From Mesotoga sp. Brook.08.105.5.1 (GTDB lineage: Bacteria; Thermotogota; Thermotogae; Petrotogales; Kosmotogaceae), in the NCBI RefSeq assembly GCF_002752635.1, contig NZ_AYTW01000031.1, positions 1-64,000 of the forward strand: 64,000 bases of DNA. Reading direction: 5' to 3'. The first letter of the stretch is position 1, and every line of letters begins with the position of its first letter. This document shows positions 62,554-64,000 of the stretch, piece after piece. The position numbers were made by a program, and so were the translations under genes. Below the pieces are notes generated by a model. It saw only the letters and a list, made by a program, of their open reading frames with translations, ran no database searches and had not been told where the DNA came from.

Positions 62554-64000
62554 CTATAAGCCAACTGCTTTCAATCTCAGTATCGTTATGGAATTTTCTG
62601 CAAAGGTAAAAGTAAACTTGTTTGATAGACCCGATAGATCATATTTCTTGGGCAGTACCTTGTTCGGGTTCTGGAAAGTATTTTCATCGAAGACGCTGTC
62701 GGACGTCATCAGAATGACTTCTGCCTGCCCCTCGATCTCAAGTGGCTCGCCAATTTCGACTCTGACCTCTTTCTCCTCGGGCCAAGGATTCACAATCTTT
62801 ATGATTAAGTTCTCCGTTTCACGATCATACTCGCAGACGTGGTACAGCGACTTGAACCAGTAACCGATAACCTCGAGATTCTCGTCGGTAAGCTTAGAAG
62901 GTATTACTACATCTCCGAGATTCTCATTGAAGAGTTTCTGAACATGATAACTTGGTGTTCCATATACTCTTGTGTTGTCGAACCAGATGAGGTCCGGCGT
63001 CCACTGCGACCAGCCCGGCCTGTTGAATAGGGGCGCGTAAGCCGCCATTATTACGACGTCTGAATTTCGTTCAAGGCCAGTCATCAAAGCCGCTTCCGCC
63101 ATTGCTGCTTGAAGGGTGTTCCTTGTCCCGGCCGCGTGGGCTGCGTATTCTCCAAGCATGACCTTTGGACCGGATCTGTCGTACTTGTCGTATCTATCTG
63201 TGTTCCTTAACATCCATTCCGGAACGGCATACATGTGCTCATCAAGAATTTCGACTTCGTTTTCTCTTGCCCATCTCCACGCCCGGTTGAATGAAGCTCC
63301 TTCATATGAAGGCGGGCCGCTGAAAACAATGATGATTTCAGGATACTTCGCTTTGACAGCATCTCTGAACATCGGGAAGCGATCATGATATTCCGTGCCC
63401 CAATTCTCGTTTCCTATACCAATATACTTGACGTTAAAGGGCTCGGGATGACCAAGCTCGACACGTTTCGAGCCCCAGAATGAATTCTTTGGCCCATTTG
63501 CAAACTCTATGAAGTCAAGAACATTAGAAATCCATTGGTCCATCTCATCTATCGGACAGTACTCGGCTCCCCGAACCTGACACGACATGCCCGAGTTGAA
63601 GATCGGTATGGGCTCGGCATCAAGGCGTTCCGACAGGAGGAGGTATTCGAAGAATCCGATGCCATATGACTGGTGATAGCCCCAGAGGTTGTAGTTTGCC
63701 TTCCTCTCTTCTACCGGTCCGATTGTATCCTTCCAGCGATAGGCGTTCTCCAGGCTGTCGCCTTCAACGAGGCAGCCGCCCGGAAACCTTATGAAGCCAG
63801 GCTTAAGCTCTTCGAGCATCTCTAGAAGATCTACCCGCATGCCGTTCCAGTTCTCTTCAGGAAAAAGCGAAATCATGTCCAGGCAGACCTCGCCGGCCCC
63901 TCTCAATATAAGTAAAAGCCTGCCATTGCTGCAGTCTTCGGGAATTACGAATTCGACCGAATACTTCTCCCATTCACCGCCGAAAGCCGACCCGAAGCTT
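62554..64000 (-). CDS. Second GH51-type arabinofuranosidase (partial, 5' end beyond right edge)
   Basis: The frame is open to the window edge; a TTG at 63906 is internal, because codons upstream read WEKYSVEFVIPEDC and LLLILRGAGEV, a beta-sandwich segment common in this subfamily. Visible parts: LKPGFIRFPGGCLVEGD, acid/base Glu in KYIGIGNENWGTEYHDRF, nucleophile Glu in VMLGEYAAHAAGTRNTL, and a C-terminal beta domain ending TILRLKAVGL. It is a distinct paralogue of the complete GH51 gene downstream, probably acting on a different arabinose linkage. Any signal peptide lies outside the window. Confidence 0.88.
   Translation of the reverse strand, partial: SFGSAFGGEWEKYSVEFVIPEDCSNGRLLLILRGAGEVCLDMISLFPEENWNGMRVDLLEMLEELKPGFIRFPGGCLVEGDSLENAYRWKDTIGPVEERKANYNLWGYHQSYGIGFFEYLLLSERLDAEPIPIFNSGMSCQVRGAEYCPIDEMDQWISNVLDFIEFANGPKNSFWGSKRVELGHPEPFNVKYIGIGNENWGTEYHDRFPMFRDAVKAKYPEIIIVFSGPPSYEGASFNRAWRWARENEVEILDEHMYAVPEWMLRNTDRYDKYDRSGPKVMLGEYAAHAAGTRNTLQAAMAEAALMTGLERNSDVVIMAAYAPLFNRPGWSQWTPDLIWFDNTRVYGTPSYHVQKLFNENLGDVVIPSKLTDENLEVIGYWFKSLYHVCEYDRETENLIIKIVNPWPEEKEVRVEIGEPLEIEGQAEVILMTSDSVFDENTFQNPNKVLPKKYDLSGLSNKFTFTFAENSITILRLKAVGL

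Overview
ORGANISM. The window looks like the chromosome of a mesophilic or moderately thermophilic member of the Thermotogota, most like Mesotoga/Kosmotoga. The reasons are the moderate GC content, strong GGAGG ribosome binding sites with frequent TTG and GTG starts, long chains of genes overlapping by one to four bases, an ATP-type phosphofructokinase with GGEGS in place of GGDGS, split glycine dehydrogenase subunits, and an arabinose cluster with GH51 enzymes. No 16S rRNA is present, so the placement is inference. LAYOUT. 0-0.4 kb (minus): a tandem set of very small secreted peptides sharing a WKIPE motif, one of them running off the left edge. 0.8-1.9 kb (minus): a pair of short chromate-transporter halves. 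2.1-8.9 kb (plus): one co-directional run of PRC-barrel protein, membrane protein, MacB/Lol-like ABC ATPase, 1003-aa permease, and an Rsb-type partner-switching module (response-regulator phosphatase, STAS antagonist, anti-sigma-like kinase). 9-12.4 kb (plus): an ABC-F ATPase and an MFS exporter, each preceded by a leader with a micro-ORF; the MFS leader also has a strong terminator. 12.5-17.7 kb (minus): a complete oligopeptide ABC importer. 18-21 kb: a secreted serine hydrolase and two secreted proteins, one with ten cysteines. 21.7-25 kb: a YbaK-type editing protein, then a BtuFCD-type vitamin B12 importer behind a cobalamin riboswitch. 25-32.7 kb (minus): a housekeeping operon frr-uppS-cdsA-alaS-mrnC-rlmB-mutL, whose 3' end is only 14 bases from the riboswitch. 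32.9-38.6 kb (plus): yajC-secD-secF, tRNA-Ala, a secreted phospholipase-D-like protein overlapping nadE, then a decayed IS21 istB scar. 38.9-45.2 kb (minus): an output-less PAS protein, tRNA-Thr and a glycine cleavage operon led by a DUF2007 protein. 45.3-49.9 kb (plus): pfkA-pyk and groES-groEL with a CIRCE-like operator. 50.2-56.1 kb (plus): an ABC-2-like permease, then a MoxR ATPase, an HExxH/VWA protein, two unknown proteins and a YdjM-type membrane protein. 56.2-64 kb (minus): arabinan/arabinose use, with two GH51 arabinofuranosidases, an FGGY kinase, araA and araD; it is open at the right edge. HOW IT FITS TOGETHER. Arabinan is cut to arabinose by the GH51 enzymes, isomerised by AraA, phosphorylated by the FGGY kinase and epimerised by AraD towards pentose phosphate metabolism and glycolysis (pfkA, pyk). 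Peptides enter through the Opp importer and glycine is broken down by the Gcv system. The less ordinary parts are the WKIPE peptides, the partner-switching module tied to an envelope ABC transporter, the two leader-controlled candidate antibiotic-response genes, the cysteine-rich secreted pair, and the MoxR/VWA cluster.
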